DNA of 39,514 nucleotides from Candidatus Arcticimaribacter sp. (GTDB lineage: Bacteria > Bacteroidota > Bacteroidia > Flavobacteriales > Flavobacteriaceae). The notes under the pieces were generated by a model. The model did no database searches. It worked only from the letters and a program-made list of their open reading frames with translations, and was not told the DNA's origin. Positions 21,101 through 29,322 of the stretch are shown here, piece by piece. The stretch is taken from NCBI GenBank assembly GCA_011526265.1, contig WTJN01000055.1, forward strand, positions 1 to 39,514, given 5' to 3'. Every line of letters begins with the position of its first letter. Position 1 is the stretch's first letter. The position numbers were made by a program, and so were the translations under genes.

Positions 21101-21423
21101 GAACCGCCAACAAGGGCCGTAGAGGTCACGTCTTTAAACACAAAATTGCCTTGATTGAGGAATAACTTATTTTCCGCAGTATTCATCGTCAGGTATACAT
21201 CGGCAAGGCCATCGTTATTGACATCGCCGATGGCGACCCCTCCCCCATTGTAAAAATTGCGGTACTTAAATACGTTGAGTGTATTGCTGCTCTCAATGGT
21301 ATTCTCGGCCACCAATTGCGTTTCTTGGGGATCGAGTAGTGTGAATAGGGTGTCTTTTTTTGGTGCTTGACAGCTGGAGAAGATCAAGAAAACCAACAAA
21401 AAAGAGTAAATCGTGTTTGGCAT
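18109..21423 (-). CDS. CRTAC1-type lipoprotein (paralog of the 14871-18125 gene): FG-GAP/VCBS repeats + ASPIC/UnbV domain
   Basis: 1104 aa; lipobox 'LIFSSC|QAPKKD'; 13 DxDxDG-type loops; ASPIC/UnbV 'NTFAIGSKINVYTNGKVLFSEVIPTRGFQSSVDVVTTIGLGKTTQVDSVQVIWPN'. Stop overlaps the start of the next gene by 17 nt. Confidence 0.92.
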   Translation of the reverse strand: MPNTIYSFLLVFLIFSSCQAPKKDTLFTLLDPQETQLVAENTIESSNTLNVFKYRNFYNGGGVAIGDVNNDGLADVYLTMNTAENKLFLNQGNFVFKDVTSTALVGGSKGWSTGVVMVDINNDGWMDIYVCNAGLTSGEARENELFINNQDGTFTEQAKAYQLADSGITTHAAFFDYDLDGDLDVYMLNNSFIPVTTLGYNDKRDLPDEEWKVNPVLKGGGDRLLQNNGGVFTDVTNSAGIYSSLIGFGLGVTLGDINKDGYIDIYVSNDFYERDYFYINQGDGTFKEDIQNILNHISHSSMGADMADINNDGFAEIFVTDMLPREDTRLKETTEFEGFDIYRIKQEKAFYHQFMQNTLQFNNQNNTFSEISTIAGVEATDWSWGALIWDMDNDGQKDLFVCNGIYHELTNQDFVNYFANEVVQRMALTGEKEDVINIIEKMPKRPLRNLAFRNDAEQGFKNMSVDWGFDQKTFSNGAAYGDLDNDGDLDLIINNVNQPVMLYQNKATEKGANYLQFQLSGDENNTFAIGSKINVYTNGKVLFSEVIPTRGFQSSVDVVTTIGLGKTTQVDSVQVIWPNNKQTVLNDVPVNQRLHLSIAEATQPVKKPTQKLPSATLFDPVSVTWATHDENNYVDYDKEVLVPRMLSREGPAVVTGDVNNDGLEDVFLGNATNAAAQLFIQQSNGAFTATNAALWENEKKYEDTAAAFIDVDNDGDLDLFVGSGGNDITLSNRLYEDRVYLNDGTGQFSRNEEALPNYTANTSVIAPYDMDQDGDIDLFIGNRSVTGVYGINPTAVFLENLGNGQFKNSTSLKAYDASKLGMITDAKWIELTGDDQKDLLVVGEWMAPTVFENKGMYLDPLSTDLSTLSGWWNTIVEGDFNADGTIDFILGNKGLNSVYIGSKESPARMFINDFDNNGTIDQILTRALDGKDKPIHVRNELVSQIAKVKKENVQFSAYATKGVRDLFSKENIAGALIKEVNESKSILVLNKGNLVFEQKPLPREIQWNSVNTGVVSDFNQDGHVDVLLAGGEDNLKPQFGKLDAGYGELLIGDGKGNFQWQPYSQSGLKVRGTVRSCSTIGWNGKNAVIFGINDEKALIYVSKK

Positions 21424-21454
21424 AAAGCGTGTCGTTTAATTGTCTGGTAACGAG

Positions 21455-21462
21455 CAAAAATA
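21455..21462 (-). promoter_or_regulatory. Candidate Bacteroidetes-type -7 box for the CRTAC1-type gene operon
   Basis: Minus strand TATTTTTG (plus CAAAAATA), 31 nt upstream of the start at 21423 and downstream of the 21499-21530 terminator. -33 element not clear. Confidence 0.45.
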
Positions 21463-21498
21463 ATGACTTCAATACAGAAGAAGAAGATCTTAGAATGA

Positions 21499-21530
21499 AA
21501 AAAGGGGCAAATTTAAATTTGCCCCTTTTT
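21499..21530. terminator. Bidirectional-looking intrinsic terminator between susD and the CRTAC1-type genes
   Basis: Perfect 32-bp palindrome AAAAAGGGGCAAATTT|AAATTTGCCCCTTTTT, 21 nt downstream of the susD stop. Confidence 0.85.
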
Positions 21531-21551
21531 GATGTTCAAAATACTAAAGAA

Positions 21552-23141
21552 TTAGTACCCTGGGTTCTGCGTCATGTTTGGGTTGATCAAAGCATCAGCA
21601 GGGATTGAATACAACATATACTTTACATCAGATTCAGCTGGCTTAAGCGTTTTGGGCGCCAAGAATGTTCCCCAACGGATCATGTCTTCACGTCTAAACC
21701 CTTCCAACCAAAGCTCTCTTGCTCTTTCTGCATAAACGTTATCTAGGTTAGCAGGAATACTGCCTAGACCTACACGTGAACGGATGGCATCGATGTCTGC
21801 CTGAGCATTACCGCCGTTTCCACCTCTCAAGGCAGCTTCAGCGCGCATCAAAAGGGCATCGGCATAACGATAAACAACGTTGTCGTTGGCAGGACTGTCA
21901 ATGTTACGTGCATCGGGAACATACTTACGTGCACGGAAACCTTGCGTTTCGATTGTTGCAGCAGAAGTCATTACCAATTCGTTGATACGGATAAAGTTCA
22001 ATGGGTTTCCGTTACGGTCTTGTAAAGCCTCTGTTCCTCCCGGAGCGTATTGCTGTCCACGAAGGATACCTACACCTACACCATCAGAGGTACTAAAGTT
22101 AGCGACCAAGTCAGGACGCGTGAATGAAGCACGTGGGTCTTGCCCCTCAGATACACCATTTTCTTGGAAGTAGTCATAGTACTCTCCTACGATTACTGGT
22201 CCGTTCCATCCACCTGGCGTCATGTTGTAGTGACCACCAGAGAAGTAGAACCAACGGGTATCGGCAACGTCATCGGCGCCACCACCAAGGATACTTTGAA
22301 GCGCCAAGATGATCTCCGAAGACTCGTTGTTGTCTACATCAAAGTTTTTCCAGTATGCCGCACCGTCAGTAGAACCAGTGTTCAAACTAGCGCTCATGTC
22401 ATTGACCAACTCGATTACACGGGTCATGTCAGCAGCGTCGTGCGTAAACTCTGTTGTTCCGTACTCCGACATAAAGACCGCTTTGTTCAAGTGGTATTTC
22501 GCCAATAGCATGCGTGCAGCATCTTTTGTGATGTTGTTCACACTTGCAGTACCAGGAGCACCAGGAGTGTCAGGTAAAGCAGCCAAGGCTTCAGTCACCA
22601 ATTGCACCCCAATAGGGAAAGCTTCTTGGCGCGTATACACTTGTGCATCAACGGTCAAATCGCTATAGTCAGCACGGTAAGGTACTTTTCCAAACTTATC
22701 AATCATTTGATAGTAGAACCAAGATTTCAAGAACTTGGTTGCAGCGTGATCCGCACTTTGAGAAGCATCTGCCAACAAAAGGTCAGCGTTAAAGATTCCC
22801 GTTAGGAAAATATTATAAGATGCTTGAATGAACGCGTGATCCGGTGCCCACGTATGTGTGTGCAACTGACGTAGGGCGGCGTTATCGTCCCAGTCTGCTC
22901 CACGGGTTGGTCCAGCCCATGAGTCAGAGGCCATTTCATTCAATCCACCGTGACGGTTCCACTCGGCATAGATGGCATTCATGTCATTCAATACCGTTCT
23001 GTAGGTCACAGAGGATCCTCCTCCGCTGCCTCCGCTACCGGCAGTTACACCGTCAATCGGTGCTTCCTCAAGATCTGTACAACTAACAATAACTGCTGTT
23101 GATACAACTAATCCGATTAAATTAAAAAATCTGTTTTTCAT
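21552..23141 (-). CDS. SusD/RagB family nutrient-binding outer-membrane lipoprotein
   Basis: 529 aa; lipobox 'AVIVSC|TDLEEAP'; C-terminal SusD signature 'VVYRYADALLMRAEAALRGG...IRSRVGL...ERARELWLEGFRREDMIRWG...YSIPADALINPNMTQNPGY'. Confidence 0.96.
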   Translation of the reverse strand: MKNRFFNLIGLVVSTAVIVSCTDLEEAPIDGVTAGSGGSGGGSSVTYRTVLNDMNAIYAEWNRHGGLNEMASDSWAGPTRGADWDDNAALRQLHTHTWAPDHAFIQASYNIFLTGIFNADLLLADASQSADHAATKFLKSWFYYQMIDKFGKVPYRADYSDLTVDAQVYTRQEAFPIGVQLVTEALAALPDTPGAPGTASVNNITKDAARMLLAKYHLNKAVFMSEYGTTEFTHDAADMTRVIELVNDMSASLNTGSTDGAAYWKNFDVDNNESSEIILALQSILGGGADDVADTRWFYFSGGHYNMTPGGWNGPVIVGEYYDYFQENGVSEGQDPRASFTRPDLVANFSTSDGVGVGILRGQQYAPGGTEALQDRNGNPLNFIRINELVMTSAATIETQGFRARKYVPDARNIDSPANDNVVYRYADALLMRAEAALRGGNGGNAQADIDAIRSRVGLGSIPANLDNVYAERARELWLEGFRREDMIRWGTFLAPKTLKPAESDVKYMLYSIPADALINPNMTQNPGY

Positions 23142-23152
23142 TTTTTTTTTGA

Positions 23153-26128
23153 TTAAAATGTTAAGTTAACTCCTAAAGAAAACGTTCTTGCCCGTGGGTA
23201 GGTAAAGTAATCCATACCCGCTGATGGGACGCCATTTCTTCCTTTATCAATTGTTACTTCAGGATCGAAACCAGTGTAATTGGTGAATGTTGCAAGGTTG
23301 TTCGCATTGAGGTACACTCTAAAGTTAGACGCACCAATTTGCTCAGCAACACTTGAATCGAAGGTATAACCAATGGTGAGGTTAGACCAACGGAGGAAGT
23401 CGCCTTTTTCCATAAATTTAGTTGAAGGCGTGTTCGGGTCAGCAGCCGATTGTCCGCCGTCCAAAACATATTTAGGGATGTTACGCGTTGGGTAAGCACT
23501 ACGTACATACAAGGCGTTGGCCGTGTTGCTGTACAAGTAGTGACCAAACTGTCCGTAGAACGTGGTTCCGATGTCGAAGTTTCCGTAAGAAACGCTTGTC
23601 GAGAAACCAAGGTTGGTTGTTGGTAATGGCTGAAGCTCTTCGTCCAATTGCTTGGCTGCAGAACCTAGTGGACCAGCGCTACCGTCAGGCTGAGTGTACT
23701 GTGAGTTTCCGTTAGAATCGTATCCGCGGAATTCAAACACGTAGTAAGAGAACAACGGTGCGTTGTTGGCAATTACCTGTGCAAAGGCGCCTGATAATCC
23801 TTGACCGTTAATGTTGGCCGTTGGGATAAATCCAGGGAAGTCTTTGATGGTGTTGTTCAAGAAAGACGCATTGGCAGAAACATCCCAAGTAAGGTTGTCG
23901 CTGTCAATGATGTTGTAGTTCAATGCCACTTCAACCCCTGTGTTTTCCAAGACTCCGTCAAGGTTGATCAAACGTGGAGAAGCAGGACCTGGCTTGGTCG
24001 CTGATTCTGGAATAGGGAAGATTAAGTCTTCTGTTTCCTTCACGAAGTAGTCAACAGAACCTGTCAAACGTGCGTTGAGCAAGCTAAAGTCAACACCTAC
24101 ACCGTAAGAAGTTGTTTTCTCCCACTCGAGGTTTGGGTTGGCATTGTTCACCAATGAAAGCGCTGTGTTGTTGTACGAGGCAACAGAAATCGCAGAATTC
24201 GGAGAGAACTCTTGGTTCCCTGTTTTTCCGTAGTTGGCTCTTACTTTAAGGTCGTTGATGCTTCCTTCAGCATTTTCAAACACTTTGTAACCTACACCAA
24301 TGGATGGGAAGCTACCGTATTTGCTGTCTTCTCCAAATTTAGAAGAACCATCAACACGATAAGTGAGGGTGGCCAAGAATTTTTCGTAAGACAATACCGC
24401 ACGGGCAAAGTATGATTGTAACTCTGCTTCGTTGGCATAAGAACTTGGTCCGTTACCAGGAGCAGCAGTCACCCCTTCAAGGTTGTCGATAAGATTTTCT
24501 TGTGCAGCGTTAAATCCGCGGGCAAAGAAACTTTTCCCAGAAGCGTAGTAGTTGTAGTATGAGTAACCCAAAACCAAGTCAAGGTCTACACCACCAAAGC
24601 TATCTTTGTAGTTCAAAGTGTTCTCAAAGGTTTTGTTCAAACGCTCATCTGTAGAAACACGAGCCGTTCCTTCAAAACCATTTTGCGATTGGTCTTGCAA
24701 CATAATGTCAGGGGACATTTGTGACTCTCTCAAAGAACGTGAGTTGTCAACTGCATACAAGGTTTTGAAAGTCAACTTATCCGTCAAATTGATGGACAAG
24801 TTCACACTGGCCAACAAACGCTTGGTGTTGGTCAAATCGTCAAAAGCATCCAAAAGGTGCTTGGGGTTGATGTAGTCACGTTGTTGGAATACATAAGACC
24901 CGTCTGGATTGAAGTTGCTCAATGTTGGTCTCCAGTACAAAGCTGCACCAATGATGTTCCCTTGGTAACCCGCATCGTTAGTAATCAAGTGCGATTGGTC
25001 ATTGATATCCGAGTACAATGCACGTGTTTGGATGTTTACTTTCTTGTCGAAAAGGTCATACGAGTTAAAGAAAGACAAATTGTATTTATCCATTCCTGTT
25101 TTCTGGATGATCCCGTCTTGAATGTTGGCCCCAAAAGACAAACGCGTTGCAGAATTTTCACCAGAAGTTACGAATGAAACATCGTGTTGGTGAGAAGTCG
25201 CATCTCTCAAGATAGTGTCTCTCCAGTTAGAAGTACCGTTTTCAGCACGCACAGAAGCTGCATCTGAAGGAAGATTGCTGATGAACTCATCGCGCGTCAT
25301 AACATCTTCGAAGCTGCTGTTTTCAGCAAAAGAAGCAAAGCTGATTGATCCAGAGTAAGTCACCTGGGCTTCTCCAGCACCTTGCTTGGCTCTTTTTGTT
25401 GTGATCAAGATCACCCCGTTAGCACCACGAGAACCGTAGATGGCTGTAGAGGAAGCATCTTTCAAAACACTAATGCTTTCGATGTCGTTTTGGTTGATAA
25501 AGTTCAATGGGTTTCTTGGAGAACCTCCTCCTAAACCACCAAATCCACCAGAAGCAGATTGTGTAGCTCCACCAGAAAGCGGTACACCATCAACAACGAT
25601 CAACGGCTCATTGCCTGATCGAACAGAAGTGTTACCACGAACGCGGATAGAGACGCCAGCACCAGGCTCACCACTTGCAGAAGTAATCTGTACCCCAGCT
25701 ACTTTACCGCGGAGAACTTGTGCAGGAGAGTCGGCAGAAATTAAGTCAAAGGTTTCAGAACCGATCGCATCAACAGCCCCAGTGGCGTCGCGCTTAACAA
25801 TGGTTCCGTATCCTGTTACAACAATTTCGTCCAATTCGTTCCCCGCTGCAAGCACAACTGCAATAGGCCCATCGCCTTCTACAGCTACTTCTTGCGAAGA
25901 GAGTCCAACATAAGAAACCATCAACACATCCCCTTGGGCGGCATTGATTGTAAAGTTTCCATCAAAATCTGTTGTAGTACCGTTGGAGGTACCTTTAACA
26001 ACAACTGTGGCCCCAGGTAGAGGTCCATCTTCACTCGAAACAGTACCTGATACTGATTGAGCATACATCCCTAGGCTCACCATAAATAGAAAGCCAGACA
26101 GGAATGCCTTGAATTGAAATTTTTTCAT
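23153..26128 (-). CDS. SusC/RagA family TonB-dependent outer-membrane transporter
   Basis: 991 aa; signal peptide, carboxypeptidase-D-like N-domain 'GPLPGATVVVKGTSNGTTTDFDGNFTI', plug 'VLRGKVAGVQITSASGEPGAGVSIRVRGNTSV', 'VLKDASSTAIYGSRGANGVILITTK'. Directly upstream of susD. Confidence 0.97.
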   Translation of the reverse strand: MKKFQFKAFLSGFLFMVSLGMYAQSVSGTVSSEDGPLPGATVVVKGTSNGTTTDFDGNFTINAAQGDVLMVSYVGLSSQEVAVEGDGPIAVVLAAGNELDEIVVTGYGTIVKRDATGAVDAIGSETFDLISADSPAQVLRGKVAGVQITSASGEPGAGVSIRVRGNTSVRSGNEPLIVVDGVPLSGGATQSASGGFGGLGGGSPRNPLNFINQNDIESISVLKDASSTAIYGSRGANGVILITTKRAKQGAGEAQVTYSGSISFASFAENSSFEDVMTRDEFISNLPSDAASVRAENGTSNWRDTILRDATSHQHDVSFVTSGENSATRLSFGANIQDGIIQKTGMDKYNLSFFNSYDLFDKKVNIQTRALYSDINDQSHLITNDAGYQGNIIGAALYWRPTLSNFNPDGSYVFQQRDYINPKHLLDAFDDLTNTKRLLASVNLSINLTDKLTFKTLYAVDNSRSLRESQMSPDIMLQDQSQNGFEGTARVSTDERLNKTFENTLNYKDSFGGVDLDLVLGYSYYNYYASGKSFFARGFNAAQENLIDNLEGVTAAPGNGPSSYANEAELQSYFARAVLSYEKFLATLTYRVDGSSKFGEDSKYGSFPSIGVGYKVFENAEGSINDLKVRANYGKTGNQEFSPNSAISVASYNNTALSLVNNANPNLEWEKTTSYGVGVDFSLLNARLTGSVDYFVKETEDLIFPIPESATKPGPASPRLINLDGVLENTGVEVALNYNIIDSDNLTWDVSANASFLNNTIKDFPGFIPTANINGQGLSGAFAQVIANNAPLFSYYVFEFRGYDSNGNSQYTQPDGSAGPLGSAAKQLDEELQPLPTTNLGFSTSVSYGNFDIGTTFYGQFGHYLYSNTANALYVRSAYPTRNIPKYVLDGGQSAADPNTPSTKFMEKGDFLRWSNLTIGYTFDSSVAEQIGASNFRVYLNANNLATFTNYTGFDPEVTIDKGRNGVPSAGMDYFTYPRARTFSLGVNLTF

Positions 26129-26236
26129 TCTAGTTTGTTTAAATTAAGTTGTGTATTTGTAAATCCTACCCAACTAAAATAGAAAGTTGATCAATATATA
26201 CAGCGAGTAATTGTTAATTTTTTTAACAGTTACAAA

Positions 26237-26250
26237 CGAAATCGTTTTCG
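26237..26250. promoter_or_regulatory. Candidate LacI-family operator in the lacI-susC intergenic region
   Basis: CGAAATCGTTTTCG: inverted repeat with central CG and a single imperfect pair, typical of LacI-family operators, in the divergent intergenic region. Confidence 0.65.
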
Positions 26251-26267
26251 AATTATAAAGTAATGCG

Positions 26268-26275
26268 TATTTTTG
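26268..26275 (+). promoter_or_regulatory. Candidate Bacteroidetes-type -7 box for lacI
   Basis: TATTTTTG matches TAnnTTTG, 15 nt before the lacI ATG. No perfect -33 TTG at standard spacing; the operator occupies that region. Confidence 0.45.
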
Positions 26276-26290
26276 GCTTAAAATTCAGAA

Positions 26291-27307
26291 ATGAAGAATC
26301 TAACCCTGAAAGACATTGCGCTGGCATTGGGGCTATCCATCACTACGGTCTCAAAAGCATTAAAGGATTATCCCGATGTGAGCGCAAAGACGAAAGAAAA
26401 GGTGAAAGCCTATGCCGAGAAGGTTAACTTTACCCCCAATGCATATGCCGCATTTTTACGCACCCAAGAATCCAAAATGATTGGGGTGGTGATCCCCCGG
26501 CTCAACCATTACTTTTTTAGTAACGTCTTGCGCGGAATCATGCATCAAGCCGAAGCGAACAATTATATGGTGATTGTGCTCTCTTCGGAAGAGTCCTATG
26601 AACTTGAAAAAAAACAAGTAGCCAAACTTGTCAAGCAAAATGTGGATGGTATTTTGATTTCCATTGCCGATACCACCCATAACCTTGAACACATCAACCG
26701 TGTGAATGAGTTGAATATTCCGCTCGTTTTTTTTGATAAATATTCCAAACTCAGTCCATCGCCCAGTGTGATTATCAATGACCAACAAGCGGCCTATATG
26801 GCTGTAAATCATTTGATCGCTCGCGGAAAAAAAAACATTGCACACTTGCGTGGACCGCTGCTCCCCCAAAATTCCATCGATCGGTTTTTGGGCTATCGCA
26901 AAGCCATTGAAGAAAAACAGTTGACCTACAAGAAAGAATGGATTTTTACGTGCGAAAACATCTCCAGTGATGATGGGTACCGGTATACCAAACACATCCT
27001 CGAGCATCACCCAGAAGTTGACGCTATTTTTGCCGTGGCCGATTTGCCGGCCATTGGCGCGATCAAATGTTTGAATGAATACGAAATAGCTATTCCAGAG
27101 CAGATGGCCGTGATGGGGTTTAGCAATTGGGGCATCTCGGCACTCACCACCCCAGCACTCAGCACAGTCAATCAGCCAGGAGAAGAAATGGGCGCCTCCG
27201 CCTTTGATCTTTTTTTAGCAGAAAAAGAACGGCTACGTAAAGGAGAAAACAGCAATGTTGAAAATATAGAGTTGGCCACCGATTTGGTTATCCGTGAATC
27301 CACCTGA
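26291..27307 (+). CDS. LacI-family transcriptional regulator
   Basis: 338 aa; N-terminal HTH 'LTLKDIALALGLSITTVSKALKDYPDVSAKTKEKVKAYAEKVNFTPNAYAAFLRTQES'; periplasmic-binding-like C-domain. Divergent from susC. Confidence 0.96.
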   Translation: MKNLTLKDIALALGLSITTVSKALKDYPDVSAKTKEKVKAYAEKVNFTPNAYAAFLRTQESKMIGVVIPRLNHYFFSNVLRGIMHQAEANNYMVIVLSSEESYELEKKQVAKLVKQNVDGILISIADTTHNLEHINRVNELNIPLVFFDKYSKLSPSPSVIINDQQAAYMAVNHLIARGKKNIAHLRGPLLPQNSIDRFLGYRKAIEEKQLTYKKEWIFTCENISSDDGYRYTKHILEHHPEVDAIFAVADLPAIGAIKCLNEYEIAIPEQMAVMGFSNWGISALTTPALSTVNQPGEEMGASAFDLFLAEKERLRKGENSNVENIELATDLVIREST

Positions 27308-27313
27308 ACCACG

Positions 27314-28240
27314 TCAACGATTTAAAAAACGAATGTTGCGTTGAAGCCCCTGAAACTTGGTGCGCTTGACCGCACTCTTCTTAAATACACGCCGAAAGGT
27401 TTCTTCCGTCAATTCTTCCCAATCGCGTTGATTCATTTCCAATAATTCTGCCGAAGGACGAAAAGCAGGTTCTTCTGATGGACGAGCAAAGCGGTTCCAA
27501 GGACACACGTCTTGACATACATCACAACCAAACATCCAACCGTCCATTTTACCTTGAAAATGTGTTGGGATGGCTTCTTTCAGTTCAATGGTTGCATAGG
27601 AAATGCATTTACTTCCATCAATCTCATAGGGCGCTGTAAGGGCATCCGTAGGGCAGGCATCTATACAGGCGGTGCAACTGCCACAATGATCTGCAACAGG
27701 AAGGTCTGCGGGCAAGTCAAGATCCGAGATGATTTCGGCAATAAAGAAAAAAGAACCGGTGCTTTTGGCAATGAGGTTGGTGTTTTTTCCCACCCAGCCC
27801 AAGCCTGCTTTTTGTGCCCAAGCCTTGTCCATTACTGGGGCCGAATCCACAAATACACGACCTTCAATGGCGCCAATGTTGTCGCGCAAACGCTCTAAAA
27901 GTTGTCGAAGCTTTTGCTTGATTACATGATGATAATCTTCTCCATAAGCGTATTGTGAAATTTTTGGGGCTGAGGCATCCTGCTGTTTTTCTTCGGAATA
28001 ATAATTGAACAAAAGAGTAATCACACTTTTGGCCCCAGGAACTAGCAGCGTGGGATTCAAGCGCTTGTCAAAATGGTTTTCCATATATTTCATTTGCCCA
28101 TGGCGCCCTTGCCGTAACCACTCTTCGAGTTTGGGTGCCTCCTCTTCCAAAAAACCAGCCTTTGCAATCCCGCAAGACAAAAATCCCAATGCCTTGGCTT
28201 CTCGCTTAATAAATTGTGCGTATTCGTGCGATCGAAGCAT
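27314..28240 (-). CDS. queG: Epoxyqueuosine reductase QueG
   Basis: 308 aa; two 4Fe-4S motifs '[16 protein letters not shown]' and '[11 protein letters not shown]'; '[28 protein letters not shown]'. Confidence 0.96.
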   Translation of the reverse strand: MLRSHEYAQFIKREAKALGFLSCGIAKAGFLEEEAPKLEEWLRQGRHGQMKYMENHFDKRLNPTLLVPGAKSVITLLFNYYSEEKQQDASAPKISQYAYGEDYHHVIKQKLRQLLERLRDNIGAIEGRVFVDSAPVMDKAWAQKAGLGWVGKNTNLIAKSTGSFFFIAEIISDLDLPADLPVADHCGSCTACIDACPTDALTAPYEIDGSKCISYATIELKEAIPTHFQGKMDGWMFGCDVCQDVCPWNRFARPSEEPAFRPSAELLEMNQRDWEELTEETFRRVFKKSAVKRTKFQGLQRNIRFLNR

Positions 28241-28250
28241 GGATGTGCAA

Positions 28251-29270
28251 TTAAAAGAGTCCTTCCTGATTGTCTTTGATACGGCCCAAGTGTTTGTATG
28301 CCAAAGCGGTCACTTCTCTCCCTCTGGGTGTGCGGACAATAAACCCTTGTTGAATTAAAAAAGGTTCGTAGACCTCTTCAATGGTTTCACCATTTTCGGA
28401 CACAGCGGTGGCTAAGGTAGTGATGCCTACAGGGCCCCCTTTAAATTTGTCAATCAATGTGGTTAATATTTTATTGTCCATTTCATCCAATCCATGGGCG
28501 TCAACTTGCAATGCATTCAGGCCAAATTGGGTAATGGGCAAATCAATGGTTCCATTGCCTTTGATTTGAGCAAAATCACGCACACGCCGAAGCAATCCAT
28601 TGGCAATTCGAGGCGTACCCCGGCTACGGCCGGCAATTTCTATGGCCGCTCGCTGGTCGATGGGAACCTTGAGGATGCTGGCCGACCGATCGATGATGGT
28701 GGAGAGCAGTTCTGTCGAATAGTACTGCAAGCGGCTGCTGATTCCAAATCGCGCACGCATTGGGGCGGTCAAAAGCCCTGAGCGTGTGGTGGCCCCTACG
28801 AGGGTGAAAGGGTTTAGGCTAATTTGTACCGTCCGGGCATTGGGGCCCGATTCGATCATGATGTCGATTTTATAGTCTTCCATCGCCGAATAGAGATATT
28901 CTTCAACAATGGGACTTAAACGGTGTATTTCGTCGATAAATAGTATATCCCTTGGGGCAAGGTTGGTCAATAGCCCTGCTAAGTCTCCTGGCTTGTCCAA
29001 TACCGGCCCAGAAGTCATTTTTAGTCCCACGCCCAACTCATTGGCCAAGATATGGGCCAAGGTTGTTTTTCCCAAACCCGGAGGACCATGGAATAGGGTG
29101 TGATCCAGTGCCTCTTCCCGTTGATTGGCTGCAGCCACAAAAACCTGTAGATTCTCTAGGATGGCATCCTGTCCCGCAAAGTCATCAAAACTCAATGGCC
29201 GCAGGGCGCGGTCAATATCGCGCTCCTCGGGGGTAAGGTGGTCATCGGTTGGGTCTAAGTGTTCATTCAT
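28251..29270 (-). CDS. ruvB: Holliday junction branch migration DNA helicase RuvB
   Basis: '[26 protein letters not shown]', Walker A '[16 protein letters not shown]', '[24 protein letters not shown]'. The ORF track starts at 29294; the Met at 29270 ([12 protein letters not shown]) fits RuvB N-termini better. Confidence 0.95.
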   Translation of the reverse strand: MNEHLDPTDDHLTPEERDIDRALRPLSFDDFAGQDAILENLQVFVAAANQREEALDHTLFHGPPGLGKTTLAHILANELGVGLKMTSGPVLDKPGDLAGLLTNLAPRDILFIDEIHRLSPIVEEYLYSAMEDYKIDIMIESGPNARTVQISLNPFTLVGATTRSGLLTAPMRARFGISSRLQYYSTELLSTIIDRSASILKVPIDQRAAIEIAGRSRGTPRIANGLLRRVRDFAQIKGNGTIDLPITQFGLNALQVDAHGLDEMDNKILTTLIDKFKGGPVGITTLATAVSENGETIEEVYEPFLIQQGFIVRTPRGREVTALAYKHLGRIKDNQEGLF

Positions 29271-29275
29271 AAATA

Positions 29276-29283
29276 CAAATATA
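29276..29283 (-). promoter_or_regulatory. Candidate -7 box for ruvB
   Basis: Minus strand TATATTTG (plus CAAATATA), exact TAnnTTTG, 5 nt upstream of the preferred ruvB ATG at 29270. Confidence 0.4.
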
Positions 29284-29300
29284 GGAGGGTACAAATAAAA

Positions 29301-29322
29301 AAAGGGACCTTGAGGTCCCTTT
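29301..29322 (-). terminator. Intrinsic terminator of the act/cox operon
   Basis: On the minus strand AAAGGGACCT-CA... i.e. perfect 10-bp stem AAAGGGACCT/AGGTCCCTTT with a 2-nt spacer, followed by TTTTTATTTG, 24 nt downstream of the ctaD stop. Confidence 0.85.

Noticed and set aside
14900-21400. Many recurring short motifs (e.g. GATxxxGACGGTGATxxxGAT in reverse complement) suggestive of a repeat array or CRISPR
   Set aside because: They are the DxDxDG loops of FG-GAP/VCBS repeats in frame, irregularly spaced and diverged; no constant repeat/unique spacer structure.
26456-27010. 184-aa minus-strand ORF antisense to lacI
   Set aside because: Antisense to the well-supported LacI regulator; no family signature.
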